A DNA stretch of 35,338 nucleotides from Olavius algarvensis associated proteobacterium Delta 3 (GTDB lineage Bacteria; Desulfobacterota; Desulfobacteria; Desulfobacterales; CAFBRK01), in contig CAFBRK010000042.1 in assembly GCA_903231505.1 (NCBI GenBank), positions 1-35,338 of the forward strand, given 5' to 3'. Each line of letters starts with the position of its first letter. The stretch's first letter is position 1. Below, piece by piece: positions 9,637 through 17,462 of the stretch. The translations under genes were made by a program, and so were the position numbers. The notes below the pieces were generated by a model. The model was not told the DNA's origin. It searched no databases and saw nothing but the letters and a program-made list of their open reading frames with translations.

Positions 9637-10946
9637 TCGCCAGCGGTGTTCAGAACATTTTCAAAATTCCCGAGCTGAAACGGCGCATTCTGTATACCCT
9701 GGCGTTGTTGTCGGTGTATCGCATCGGTGCTTTCGTACCGACCCCGGGGATTGACACGGTGGCCCTGGCTTCTTTTTTCGCCCGGGCCCAGGGGACGCTT
9801 CTCGGATTGTTCGATATGTTTTCCGGTGGTGCCCTGGAGCGGCTTTCGGTTTTCGCGCTGGGCATCATGCCCTATATCAGTGCCTCGATCATTCTGCAGT
9901 TGCTGACGGTGGTGATCCCCCATCTGGAGAGACTTTCCAAGGAGGGAGAACAGGGGCGCAAAAAAATTACCCAGTACACCCGTTACGGGACCGTCGTCCT
10001 GAGTATCATTCAGGGGTTCGGCATCAGCGTGGGGCTGGAGAGCATGACCTCCCCCGGGGGAGCTCCGGTCGTCATTGATCCGGGTTGGGGGTTTCGATTG
10101 ATGACGGTGCTGACGCTGACCGCCGGCACCGCGTTCATCATGTGGCTTGGCGAGCAGATTACCGAACGGGGCATCGGCAACGGGATTTCATTGATTATTT
10201 TTGCCGGTATCGTGGCGCGGATGCCGGCGGCCATCGGCAATACCTTCCGTCTCATCTCGACCGGTGAAATGGGCGTTTTTTCGATGGTGTTGCTGCTGGC
10301 GTTGATGATTCTGGTGGTGGCCTTTATCGTGTTTGTCGAGCAGGGGCAGCGGCGGATTCCAGTCCAATATGCCAAGCGGGTCGTCGGCCGGCGCATGTAT
10401 GGCGGCCAGAGCACGCATCTTCCCCTGAAAATTAACACATCAGGGGTCATTCCGCCGATATTTGCATCATCCATCATCATGTTCCCGGCAACCATTGCCA
10501 GTTTTATCAAGGTGCCCTGGATGCAGAGCGTGGCCCAGGCGATGCAACCGGGAAATGTTATCTACGAGCTGTTGTTTGTGGGATTCATTTTCTTCTTCTG
10601 TTACTTTTACACGGCGGTCACCTTCAATCCGGTAGATGTGGCCGACAACATGAAGAAGCACGGCGGGTATATCCCCGGAATTCGTCCAGGGCGCAGGACG
10701 GCGGATTACATTGACCGGGTGTTGACACGGATTACCCTGGGGGGCGCGATTTATGTCTCTGCGGTATGCGTGCTGCCTTCTGTTTTGATTGCCCAATTCA
10801 ATGTTCCGTTTTATTTCGGCGGCACAGCGTTGCTGATTGTCGTCGGTGTTGCGATCGACACGGTCTCTCAGATCGAGTCCCATATGCTGACCCGTCATTA
10901 CGAAGGATTTCTGAAAAAAGGGGCCGGACGTATGAAGGGGCGCTAA
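9633..10946 (+). CDS. secY: Protein translocase subunit SecY
   Basis: SecY is the membrane channel of the Sec translocon. The 437-residue protein has about ten hydrophobic helices, the plug and lateral-gate region after [17 protein letters not shown], the [17 protein letters not shown] segment and the cytosolic loop with [15 protein letters not shown]. Length matches the family (about 435-443). It is translationally coupled to rplO by an ATGA overlap. In many bacteria adk and map follow; here infA comes next. Confidence 0.98.
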   Translation: MIASGVQNIFKIPELKRRILYTLALLSVYRIGAFVPTPGIDTVALASFFARAQGTLLGLFDMFSGGALERLSVFALGIMPYISASIILQLLTVVIPHLERLSKEGEQGRKKITQYTRYGTVVLSIIQGFGISVGLESMTSPGGAPVVIDPGWGFRLMTVLTLTAGTAFIMWLGEQITERGIGNGISLIIFAGIVARMPAAIGNTFRLISTGEMGVFSMVLLLALMILVVAFIVFVEQGQRRIPVQYAKRVVGRRMYGGQSTHLPLKINTSGVIPPIFASSIIMFPATIASFIKVPWMQSVAQAMQPGNVIYELLFVGFIFFFCYFYTAVTFNPVDVADNMKKHGGYIPGIRPGRRTADYIDRVLTRITLGGAIYVSAVCVLPSVLIAQFNVPFYFGGTALLIVVGVAIDTVSQIESHMLTRHYEGFLKKGAGRMKGR

Positions 10947-11045
10947 CGCGCTTACAACGGCGGCCGTTATGCCGAAAACGGCAAGGTCGCCATCCGTTGA
11001 CGGACCGGACACCCGGGGCGTCATAGACGATGGGAGATGAGATAC

Positions 11046-11264
11046 ATGGCCAAGGAGGAAGCGATTCAGGTGCAGGGGACGGTGGTGGAAATCCTGCCAA
11101 ACGCGATGTTTCGAGTTGAACTCGAAAACGGGCACAAGATTCTGGCCCATATCTCCGGAAAGATGCGGATGCACTTTATCAAAATTTTACCAGGGGACAC
11201 GGTGACGGTTGAATTGTCGCCCTATGATCTGTCCCGCGGCCGGATTACCTACCGGTCGAAATAG
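11046..11264 (+). CDS. infA: Translation initiation factor IF-1
   Basis: IF-1 is an OB-fold protein that occupies the A site during initiation. The 72-residue product reads [19 protein letters not shown] and ends [13 protein letters not shown], as in the family. The ATG at 11046 is chosen over an in-frame ATG at 11037 because GGGAGATGAG lies just before it and 72 residues is the standard length. It lies 99 bases after secY, without intervening adk or map. Confidence 0.97.
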   Translation: MAKEEAIQVQGTVVEILPNAMFRVELENGHKILAHISGKMRMHFIKILPGDTVTVELSPYDLSRGRITYRSK

Positions 11265-11319
11265 CTCGCCATCGGGCGGGCACTGCTACCGCCGATGAGG
11301 AAAGGCAAGGAGAGTTACG

Positions 11320-11433
11320 ATGAAGGTCCGGGCATCGGTTAAAAAAATGTGCAGCAAATGCAAGATCGTTCGTCGCAAAGGTGTGGTGCGAGTGATCTGC
11401 GAAAATAAACGACACAAGCAAAGGCAAGGATAG
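11320..11433 (+). CDS. rpmJ: 50S ribosomal protein L36 (zinc-binding)
   Basis: L36 is the smallest large-subunit protein. The 37-residue product begins [20 protein letters not shown] and has a CxxC...C...H zinc site (C11, C14, C27, H32), which makes it the zinc-binding form. AAGGAGA lies upstream. It follows infA by 55 bases and precedes rpsM by 11. Confidence 0.96.
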   Translation: MKVRASVKKMCSKCKIVRRKGVVRVICENKRHKQRQG

Positions 11434-11444
11434 GGGAGGTAGCA

Positions 11445-11828
11445 TTGGCTCGAATCGCCGGCGTTGATTTGCCTAAAAACAAGCGGATAGAGATCGGTCT
11501 GACCTACATTTTCGGAATCGGGCGCAGTACGTCGAATCAAATTCTGGAAAAGCTCAATATTGATCCCAACACGAAAACGGATGATCTTTCGGAGTCGGAA
11601 GTTACCAATATCCGAAAGCTGATCGACAGTACCTATAAAGTGGAGGGAGAGCTTCGGTCGACAGTGTCGATGAACATCAAACGTCTTATGGATCTCGGTT
11701 GCTACCGGGGGTTGCGCCATCGAAAATCGCTGCCGGTGCGCGGCCAGCGCACGAGTACCAACGCACGAACACGAAAAGGTCCGAGGCGGGCGGCGGTCAA
11801 GAAAAAGGGCGGTGTGAAGAAGAAATAG
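11445..11828 (+). CDS. rpsM: 30S ribosomal protein S13
   Basis: S13 sits in the 30S head and forms intersubunit bridges. The 127-residue protein begins [18 protein letters not shown] and has the conserved C-terminal region [20 protein letters not shown]. The start is TTG at 11445, preceded by GGGAGGT at 11434-11440. The position fits the family N-terminus exactly. Confidence 0.97.
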   Translation: MARIAGVDLPKNKRIEIGLTYIFGIGRSTSNQILEKLNIDPNTKTDDLSESEVTNIRKLIDSTYKVEGELRSTVSMNIKRLMDLGCYRGLRHRKSLPVRGQRTSTNARTRKGPRRAAVKKKGGVKKK

Positions 11829-11897
11829 ACGGAATTCCGAGTCCGCCAGAATTGCTCCGGCAACTTACAGCGGGGCGTCCAACTTCAGGATAAAATT

Positions 11898-12284
11898 ATG
11901 CCGAGAAGAACACGCACAAAGAAAAAAGAGAAGAAAAATGTACCGAACGGGATCGTTCACATCCAATCGACCTTTAACAATACGATCGTAACTATCACTG
12001 ATCCGGCCGGAAACGTGGTGTCCTGGTCAAGCGCCGGCGTCCAAGGTTTCAAAGGCTCTCGTAAAAGCACCCCCTTTGCGGCCCAGCTTGCTGCCGAAGA
12101 CGCTGCAAAAAAAGCCATGGAGCATGGCATGAGAAATGTCGAGGTCTATGTCAAGGGACCGGGTGCCGGTCGGGAGTCGGCTCTTCGATCGCTTCAGGGA
12201 ACCGGATTCAATGTGATTATGATCAAGGATGTGACCCCGATACCCCATAATGGATGCCGCCCTCCAAAACGCCGTAGAGTTTAA
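11898..12284 (+). CDS. rpsK: 30S ribosomal protein S11
   Basis: S11 forms part of the 30S platform beside the Shine-Dalgarno helix. The 128-residue product has [18 protein letters not shown], the [11 protein letters not shown] block and the ending [16 protein letters not shown]. Normal length. AGGATA precedes the ATG. It is followed by an unusually long non-coding stretch before rpsD. Confidence 0.98.
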   Translation: MPRRTRTKKKEKKNVPNGIVHIQSTFNNTIVTITDPAGNVVSWSSAGVQGFKGSRKSTPFAAQLAAEDAAKKAMEHGMRNVEVYVKGPGAGRESALRSLQGTGFNVIMIKDVTPIPHNGCRPPKRRRV

Positions 12285-12627
12285 TCCGGTTGATGGGTAG
12301 AATGGGCACAACCGCTGATCAGGATGCATCCCCCGGAGAGACTCAATGGGGAGTCGGTGCCGATATTGTTAATTTGCCAAACCGTTTAACGAATAAAATC
12401 GTGAAGCGATTTTATGTAACGCGACAATGTCGCTCATAGGGTGAAAGGCTAAAGCCTCTACCCCTACGCCAAGCTTGGGGGCATAACGCAATTATTATTT
12501 CAGCGCTGCGACTCAAACCGCACTTTCGCTTTAAAAAGGATTTTCATATACAGTCCTGCGCTGGAAGCAACGGCAAGTAATAGAGTTCAACTCGTCAACA
12601 ATTGAGTGACGACAAGGGAGGAAGACT
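12285..12627 (+). other. Hairpin-rich 343-base spacer before rpsD
   Basis: No gene was found here. By eye it holds a row of inverted repeats. ATAAAATCG at 12393-12401 pairs with 12407-12415 around a 5-base loop. GCGAC at 12421-12425 pairs with 12429-12433. AGGCT at 12446-12450 pairs with 12453-12457. A CCAAGCTTGG palindrome lies at 12469-12478. There is also a GACTC...GAGTC pair near 12340-12355. The stretch is more AT-rich than its surroundings. It could be a small mobile repeat inserted in the operon, or an untranslated leader that lets S4 control its own synthesis. Confidence 0.5.
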
Positions 12628-13257
12628 TTGGCACGATATAGAGGTTCGGTATGTCGGATCTGCCGACGCGAAAATATGAAACTGTTTCTCAAGGGTGATC
12701 GCTGCTACTCCGATAAGTGCGCATTCGACCGTCGGAGTTATGCCCCTGGGCAGCATGGGCAGCGGCGGCGGGGAAAAGTTTCCGATTACGGTATCCAGCT
12801 CCGGGAGAAACAGAAAGTCAAACGCTTGTACGGATTGTCTGAAAAGCAGTTCCGTCTGTTTTTCTCAAGGGCGGATCGTCAGAAGGGCATTACGGGTACC
12901 AATCTGCTGGTTTTGCTCGAGCGCCGTCTGGACAATGTGGTATACCGGTTGGGGTTTGTCAATTCCCGGTCCCAGGGAAGGCAGTTCGTCCGGCACAATC
13001 ACTTTTTGGTCAACGGTAAAAAGGTAAACATCCCATCCTATATGATCCAGGCCGACGATGTTGTTGAAGTAAGAGATAAGAGTAAAAAGATCCAGTCGAT
13101 TAACGATTCCCTGGACGCCGTGGTGCGTCGGGGTATCCCCCAGTGGCTAGAGCTGGAAAAAGAGAACTTTCGGGGAATGATCAAAGGATTTCCTGTCCGG
13201 GAAGATATTACAATGCCGATTCAGGAACAGCTAATCGTGGAGCTCTATTCGAAGTAG
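12628..13257 (+). CDS. rpsD: 30S ribosomal protein S4 (zinc-binding form)
   Basis: S4 nucleates 30S assembly by binding 16S rRNA. The 209-residue protein has the C+ N-terminal zinc knuckle with cysteines 9, 12, 26 and 31. Next comes the [19 protein letters not shown] segment and an S4 RNA-binding domain ([14 protein letters not shown] onward). The start is TTG at 12628, with GGGAGGA upstream. In other bacteria S4 represses its own mRNA, which is relevant to the long leader before it. Confidence 0.98.
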   Translation: MARYRGSVCRICRRENMKLFLKGDRCYSDKCAFDRRSYAPGQHGQRRRGKVSDYGIQLREKQKVKRLYGLSEKQFRLFFSRADRQKGITGTNLLVLLERRLDNVVYRLGFVNSRSQGRQFVRHNHFLVNGKKVNIPSYMIQADDVVEVRDKSKKIQSINDSLDAVVRRGIPQWLELEKENFRGMIKGFPVREDITMPIQEQLIVELYSK

Positions 13258-13364
13258 ATCTGAATCATCGATCGATTTTCTTGAAAGGTTTCTTCCCGGC
13301 TTTAAAACAAGTTCCTCACATACCGTTTAAAATCGGACAACGGTTTTAGTTGGAGAATTTAAGT

Positions 13365-14387
13365 ATGTCATCGAAAGACATCAGTTACATGAATTGGCAG
13401 GAGATGATCCAGCCTGAAAAGGTCGAGATGACCAGCAAGGCCAATTACGGCAAGTTTGTGTGCGAGCCCCTTGAGAGAGGTTTCGGAATCACCCTCGGGA
13501 ATTCGCTACGGCGGGTCATTCTGTCATCGCTCCATGGCGCAGCGATCACATCGGTCAAATTCGATGTCGTCATGCATGAACTCAGCGTTATTCCCGGGGT
13601 TCTGGAGGACGTGTCGGAAATCATTCTAAATCTCAAGGAAGTGAGACTGAAGGTCGACGATCGCGAAGCCCGAACGGTGACGGTTGAATCGTCGGGAGAG
13701 GGTGTGGTGACTGCGGGAGACATTGTCAGCTCGGACGGTAAAGTAGAAGTTCTCAATCCGGAACAGCATATTTCGACATTGTCCGATGGCGGTGAATTGA
13801 AGATGGCGATGGTGGTCAAGGTCGGCAAGGGCTATTCGCTAGCCGAGAACAACAAGGATGAAGACGTTCCTGTCGGCACCATCCCCATCGATGCGGTCTT
13901 TTCTCCCATTCGACGAGTCAATTACGTGGTTGGGCAAGCCCGCGTCGGCCAAAGGACAGACTATGACAAGCTGACCCTCGAAGTGTGGACAGATGGAAGT
14001 GTAAATCTGGAAGATGCCGTCGCCTATGCTGCTAAAATCATCAAAGAGCAGATGAATATCTTCATCAACTTTGACGAGGAACGCCAACCCGCCCTCGACC
14101 AAAAATCTGAAGGGGACGGTAAACCCAAATTCAATGAGAACTTGTACCGGAGCGTGGAAGAACTCGAACTCTCCGTACGGAGTGCCAATTGCTTGAAGAA
14201 TGCAAACATTCATAAAATTTTCCAGCTTGTCCAGAAGTCAGAGGCGGAAATGCTAAAGACAAAGAACTTCGGCAGAAAGTCTCTTAATGAGATCAAGGAA
14301 GTGCTCGCAGAAATGGGACTTCAGCTGGGAATAAAACTGGAAGGGTTTGTTCCTCCCACCTCGGAAGAAACGGAAGAAGGAGCATAG
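13365..14387 (+). CDS. rpoA: RNA polymerase subunit alpha
   Basis: The alpha subunit dimerises to start RNA polymerase assembly and contacts UP elements and activators. The N-terminal domain has [19 protein letters not shown] and [15 protein letters not shown]. The C-terminal domain has the [16 protein letters not shown] helix-hairpin-helix region. The ATG at 13365 gives 340 residues and is preceded by GGAG at 13352-13355. A TTG at 13350 would add five residues but lacks a ribosome-binding site. It lies in the alpha operon between rpsD and rplQ. Confidence 0.98.
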   Translation: MSSKDISYMNWQEMIQPEKVEMTSKANYGKFVCEPLERGFGITLGNSLRRVILSSLHGAAITSVKFDVVMHELSVIPGVLEDVSEIILNLKEVRLKVDDREARTVTVESSGEGVVTAGDIVSSDGKVEVLNPEQHISTLSDGGELKMAMVVKVGKGYSLAENNKDEDVPVGTIPIDAVFSPIRRVNYVVGQARVGQRTDYDKLTLEVWTDGSVNLEDAVAYAAKIIKEQMNIFINFDEERQPALDQKSEGDGKPKFNENLYRSVEELELSVRSANCLKNANIHKIFQLVQKSEAEMLKTKNFGRKSLNEIKEVLAEMGLQLGIKLEGFVPPTSEETEEGA

Positions 14388-14395
14388 GCGATCCC

Positions 14396-15124
14396 ATGAG
14401 ACACCGAAAATCCGGCATAAAACTGAATCGAACGGGCAGTCACCGTAAGGTCATGTTTCGAAACATGGTTACGTCTCTGTTTAAGCATGATCGTATTCGA
14501 ACCACCGATGCCAAGGCCAAGGAGTTGAGAAGCTGGGCCGACCGTTTAATCACCCTGGCAAAACGGGGGGACCTTCATGCCCGAAGACAGGCGCTCGCTA
14601 TCATTCGCGAAAAAGCGGTTGTCCATAAGCTGTTTGAAGATGTCCAGAATCGTTTCGGTAATCGCCAGGGGGGGTATACACGGGTTATCAAACTGGGGCC
14701 GCGAAAAGGAGACGCAGCTCCGATCAGCCTGGTTGAACTGGTCATCGAAGAAAAAAGCGCAAAGCCGAAAAAAAAGATAAGAAAAAACCCCGTCCCGGCC
14801 GCAAAGGCAGAAGAGAAAGCGGATGCCGCTGAGGAACCTGTAGTTGCTGACACCCCCGAGACGAAGTCCAAAAAAGCCAAGACATCCGCCAAAAAGGCAA
14901 AAGATACAGGCGCAGCTGAGGCCCCTGAGAAGGCTAAGAAGAAAGCTGTTCCGAAGAAGAAATCCGCCAAGACAGAAAAGGAGGCCGACACGACTGAAAA
15001 GGTGGAAAAAAAGTCGGTGACAAAGAAGAAAACCACCAAGGCGGAAAAAAAGACTGACACTCCTGAAGACCCAGAAAAGACTGAGAAGAAAAAAGCTTCA
15101 AAGAAGAAACCAAAAGAAAAGTAG
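14396..15124 (+). CDS. rplQ: 50S ribosomal protein L17 with long Lys/Ala-rich C-terminal tail
   Basis: L17 lies on the back of the large subunit near the tunnel exit. Residues 1 to about 118 are an ordinary L17 domain, beginning [20 protein letters not shown] and ending [10 protein letters not shown]. Residues from about 120 to 242 form an extension made almost entirely of K, A, E, T, P, S and D, with many KK and KAKK clusters. It resembles histone-H1-like or intrinsically disordered basic tails. Family length is usually about 115-130. The tail is in frame without stops and ends 43 bases before a strong terminator, so it is part of the gene and not a read-through artefact. Confidence 0.95.
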   Translation: MRHRKSGIKLNRTGSHRKVMFRNMVTSLFKHDRIRTTDAKAKELRSWADRLITLAKRGDLHARRQALAIIREKAVVHKLFEDVQNRFGNRQGGYTRVIKLGPRKGDAAPISLVELVIEEKSAKPKKKIRKNPVPAAKAEEKADAAEEPVVADTPETKSKKAKTSAKKAKDTGAAEAPEKAKKKAVPKKKSAKTEKEADTTEKVEKKSVTKKKTTKAEKKTDTPEDPEKTEKKKASKKKPKEK

Positions 15125-15166
15125 ATCGGAGGCGTCCGTCTGACGGCTCAAAAACGCTCGTGGGAC

Positions 15167-15205
15167 AGCCCTGAGCGCCTATCTGGCGTCAGGGCTTTTT
15201 GTTTT
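15167..15205 (+). terminator. Rho-independent terminator of the ribosomal superoperon
   Basis: AGCCCTGA at 15167-15174 pairs with TCAGGGCT at 15189-15196, and an inner CGCC/GGCG stem lies beyond one bulged G. A T-rich tail runs to about 15205. The hairpin overlaps the last codons and the stop codon of the convergent diguanylate cyclase gene, so both genes share these bases. Confidence 0.9.
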
Positions 15206-16238
15206 CCGGCTTCCGAAGATGTTTTGCCCGGTAAAGCCGCTTGTCGGCCTTTCTCAGCAGATCGGTGGGATCTTTGACCCCCTGATCCGTGGTGGCGGCG
15301 CACCCGTAACTGAAAGATATTGGAATAGTTTGGCTCCCATGGGTTGCAGGATGCTCGGATACATAAAAGGATACCCGTTTCATCAGGGCCTCGGCATTTA
15401 GCTTCGAGGTTTCCGGAAGGATGACAACAAATTCGTCGCCGGCATAGCGGGCCACCGCGTCGGATTCCCGACTCAGTTGGGTGAGGATATCGCCGATGCG
15501 CATTAACACCAGATCTCCCACCTCATGGCCGTATGTGTCATTGATACCCTTGAAATCGTTGAGATCCAGAAAAGCGATGGAAAGGGGGCTCTGGTATCGG
15601 CGGGAGCGAGCAAACTCCCTTTCCAGGATATTCTTTACCACGCGCCTGTTGAGCAGTCCGGTCAGCACATCCCGATACGCCAGATACCGCAACTTTTCAT
15701 GGGCCGTCACATTCGAGAGACAAAGAGAGAGTTTTATCCCCAGCTGCTCCAGCAGACCGGTGTCGATGCCGGGTTCGAAACGTGCCTTTGTTTTATCCCC
15801 CTGATTGAGGCTGCCGATGATCTCCCCATCAAGAGACAGCGGTGCCAGCGCCATGGATTGGATCGCGTCAAACGCATCGACGGGTATCACATCACGAAAC
15901 CGGTCCAAATCGGAGTTGATCAGAATCGGCGTCATGGAACTCCCGATGAGGGATTCAAAGGCGCTTTTCTTTACCAGGGTGAGCCGTTGGTGAAACACGT
16001 CCATATCGGTAAGGGATTGAACCAGACGGTAGACGTCGGATGTATCGATCATCGATAACCAGACATACGGAACCTGGAAGGTCTTCTGTATGGCGGACAA
16101 CAGAACTTTAAATAGATCCTGGAAATTCAATACGGAGAGAATTTGCCGCTCCACGAGGAAGAACTTCTTGGCAATCTCCTCGTTTTCCTTGACGCGCCGG
16201 ATCAGCCACCGGGGGTCGTTGGTCGGTGATGCCTTCAT
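15189..16238 (-). CDS. GAF-GGDEF diguanylate cyclase
   Basis: The 349-residue protein probably makes cyclic di-GMP from two GTP. Residues about 25-180 resemble a GAF sensor domain, and residues 185-345 a GGDEF domain starting with the YRDVLTGLLNRR entry motif at about 188-199. The catalytic signature is AGDEF (266-270), with Ala in the first position. This substitution is tolerated in several active cyclases. An inhibitory I-site RxxD (RESD, 257-260) lies exactly five residues upstream. No transmembrane helix or signal peptide is seen, so it is likely cytosolic. The gene converges on rplQ and is divergent from the CoA-transferase operon. No good ribosome-binding site precedes its ATG. Confidence 0.9.
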   Translation of the reverse strand: MKASPTNDPRWLIRRVKENEEIAKKFFLVERQILSVLNFQDLFKVLLSAIQKTFQVPYVWLSMIDTSDVYRLVQSLTDMDVFHQRLTLVKKSAFESLIGSSMTPILINSDLDRFRDVIPVDAFDAIQSMALAPLSLDGEIIGSLNQGDKTKARFEPGIDTGLLEQLGIKLSLCLSNVTAHEKLRYLAYRDVLTGLLNRRVVKNILEREFARSRRYQSPLSIAFLDLNDFKGINDTYGHEVGDLVLMRIGDILTQLSRESDAVARYAGDEFVVILPETSKLNAEALMKRVSFYVSEHPATHGSQTIPISFSYGCAATTDQGVKDPTDLLRKADKRLYRAKHLRKPENKKP

Positions 16239-16246
16239 GGGTGAAA

Positions 16247-16275
16247 AGTATGGATAAATTAGGCGTTGACGTCAA
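16247..16275 (-). promoter_or_regulatory. Possible sigma70-type promoter for the diguanylate cyclase gene
   Basis: Read on the minus strand, TTGACG (plus-strand 16270-16275), a 17-base spacer and CATACT (16247-16252) resemble -35 and -10 boxes. The expected transcription start would be almost at the ATG (16238), so the mRNA would be nearly leaderless. This would fit the missing Shine-Dalgarno, but it could also mean the match is fortuitous. Confidence 0.4.
16266..16275. promoter_or_regulatory. Palindromic operator candidate TTGACGTCAA
   Basis: A perfect 10-bp palindrome lies in the divergent region, overlapping the -35 of the possible minus-strand promoter and 12 bases upstream of the -35 of the plus-strand promoter. 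The placement suits a regulator that controls both directions. No regulator is known for it. Confidence 0.35.
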
Positions 16276-16287
16276 GTTTGAAAATCT

Positions 16288-16316
16288 TTGACATCCCCCA
16301 AGGGTCTCTCTATATT
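16288..16316 (+). promoter_or_regulatory. Near-consensus sigma70 promoter for the CoA-transferase operon
   Basis: TTGACA at 16288-16293, an exact 17-base spacer and TATATT at 16311-16316 match a strong housekeeping promoter. Transcription would start near 16323, giving a leader of about 48 bases before the ATG at 16371. Its position shows that an upstream in-frame ATG at 16266 cannot be the real start. Confidence 0.8.
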
Positions 16317-16370
16317 AACCTTTTGTACTTTGGAAGCCGGGTTCTCGACAAAAAAAAGGGAAGGGGCACC

Positions 16371-17282
16371 ATGCCGGAATCCAAGCTGATGACCATGGTC
16401 GAAGCGGTTGATCGCTTTGTGCCGGACGGCAGTGAGATTGCCCTTGGATGCGGTCTGGAGACCTGCATCCCGTTTTCCGCGGGCCACGAGTTAATGCGGC
16501 AGAAAAAGCGCCGGCTGGCGTTGATTGGACCCATATCCGATATGTTATTCGATCAGCTCGTCGGAGCCGGATGTGCCGATCGGATTCGAGCTGCTTGGGT
16601 CGGCAATGTGATCACCGGATCCGGGTATAATTTTCGTCGAGCGGTGGAATCCGGCGCAATAGACGTGGAGGACCACACCAACCTGACGATAACCATGGGG
16701 CTGCGGGCGGGAGCGGCCGGGGTGCCGTTTATGCCGACACTTACGGCCCTTGGAAGTGATCTTTTAAGCACAAACAGCCAGCTCAAAGAGATGGTTTGCC
16801 CATTCACCGGGGGGCCGCTGGTGGCGGTTCGAGCGATCCGGCCGGATGTCGCCATTATCTCTGTTCAGAGGGCCGCTGCTTCCGGCGGTGCGCATGCATG
16901 GGGTAATCTTGGCGTCAGTCGGGAGGCGTGCATGGCCAGCCGCCAGGTGATCATTGTGGCAGAGGAGATTGTCCCCGAGGATACGATCTGCAGTGACCCG
17001 AACCGGATACTCCTCCCGTCCTTTCGTGTCGGGGCCGTCGTCCACGAGCCCTGGAGCGCCCATCCATCTCCCATGCCGGGTTTCTACAACCGGGACCATC
17101 AGGTGTTTCTGGACTACCAGCAGGCCAGCAAAACCCCTCCGGGTTTTGCGGAGTGGTTCAGCCGGTGGGTGGTCGGGGTGGCATCCCGGACCGAGTATCT
17201 GGATCTGCTGGGCAATGATCGTCAACGCCAGTTGATGATCACACACAGCGCGCCCTCTGTCCCGGTCGATTACGGATACTGA
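16371..17282 (+). CDS. Family I CoA-transferase, alpha subunit (glutaconate CoA-transferase GctA-like)
   Basis: The 303-residue protein belongs to the two-subunit CoA-transferases that move CoA between carboxylic acids. It starts with the usual KLMTMVEAVDRFVPDG segment and contains a glycine-rich region and the long GctA-like middle part (GNVITGSGYNFRRAVESG, then LTALGSDLL). The substrate cannot be read from sequence; a dicarboxylic or 2-hydroxy acid is plausible from relatives. The ATG at 16371 is chosen because GGGAAGGGG precedes it and a strong promoter lies directly upstream. The beta subunit follows after about 180 bases. Confidence 0.85.
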   Translation: MPESKLMTMVEAVDRFVPDGSEIALGCGLETCIPFSAGHELMRQKKRRLALIGPISDMLFDQLVGAGCADRIRAAWVGNVITGSGYNFRRAVESGAIDVEDHTNLTITMGLRAGAAGVPFMPTLTALGSDLLSTNSQLKEMVCPFTGGPLVAVRAIRPDVAIISVQRAAASGGAHAWGNLGVSREACMASRQVIIVAEEIVPEDTICSDPNRILLPSFRVGAVVHEPWSAHPSPMPGFYNRDHQVFLDYQQASKTPPGFAEWFSRWVVGVASRTEYLDLLGNDRQRQLMITHSAPSVPVDYGY

Positions 17283-17318
17283 ACCCTTCATGGGCGTCGA
17301 CGGAGATTATCATCATTC

Positions 17319-17356
17319 TGTTTCGATTCCGATACCGATAGCGATCCCGACGCCGA
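17319..17356. repeat. Hexameric GATNCC repeat, copy 1 (inverted copy at 30600-30637)
   Basis: Successive 6-base units (GATTCC, GATACC, GATAGC, GATCCC, GACGCC) run from 17325 in the gap between the CoA-transferase subunit genes. The 38-base block 17319-17356 is the reverse complement of 30600-30637 with a single mismatch, 13 kb away. This marks a dispersed intergenic repeat and not a coding sequence. Confidence 0.85.
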
Positions 17357-17462
17357 GTCCGCTGAGATCCAGACCACGTTGACCCGGGATCGGACGTTGG
17401 CGTCCCTCTATGTTGATGCGGAGCATGTCTATGGCAATCACAACCATCATCCGGCATATCCC

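Noticed and set aside
17379..17462. N-terminal extension of the CoA-transferase beta subunit from a TTG
   Set aside because: The extra 28 residues do not resemble the family and there is no ribosome-binding site. Kept only as an alternative.
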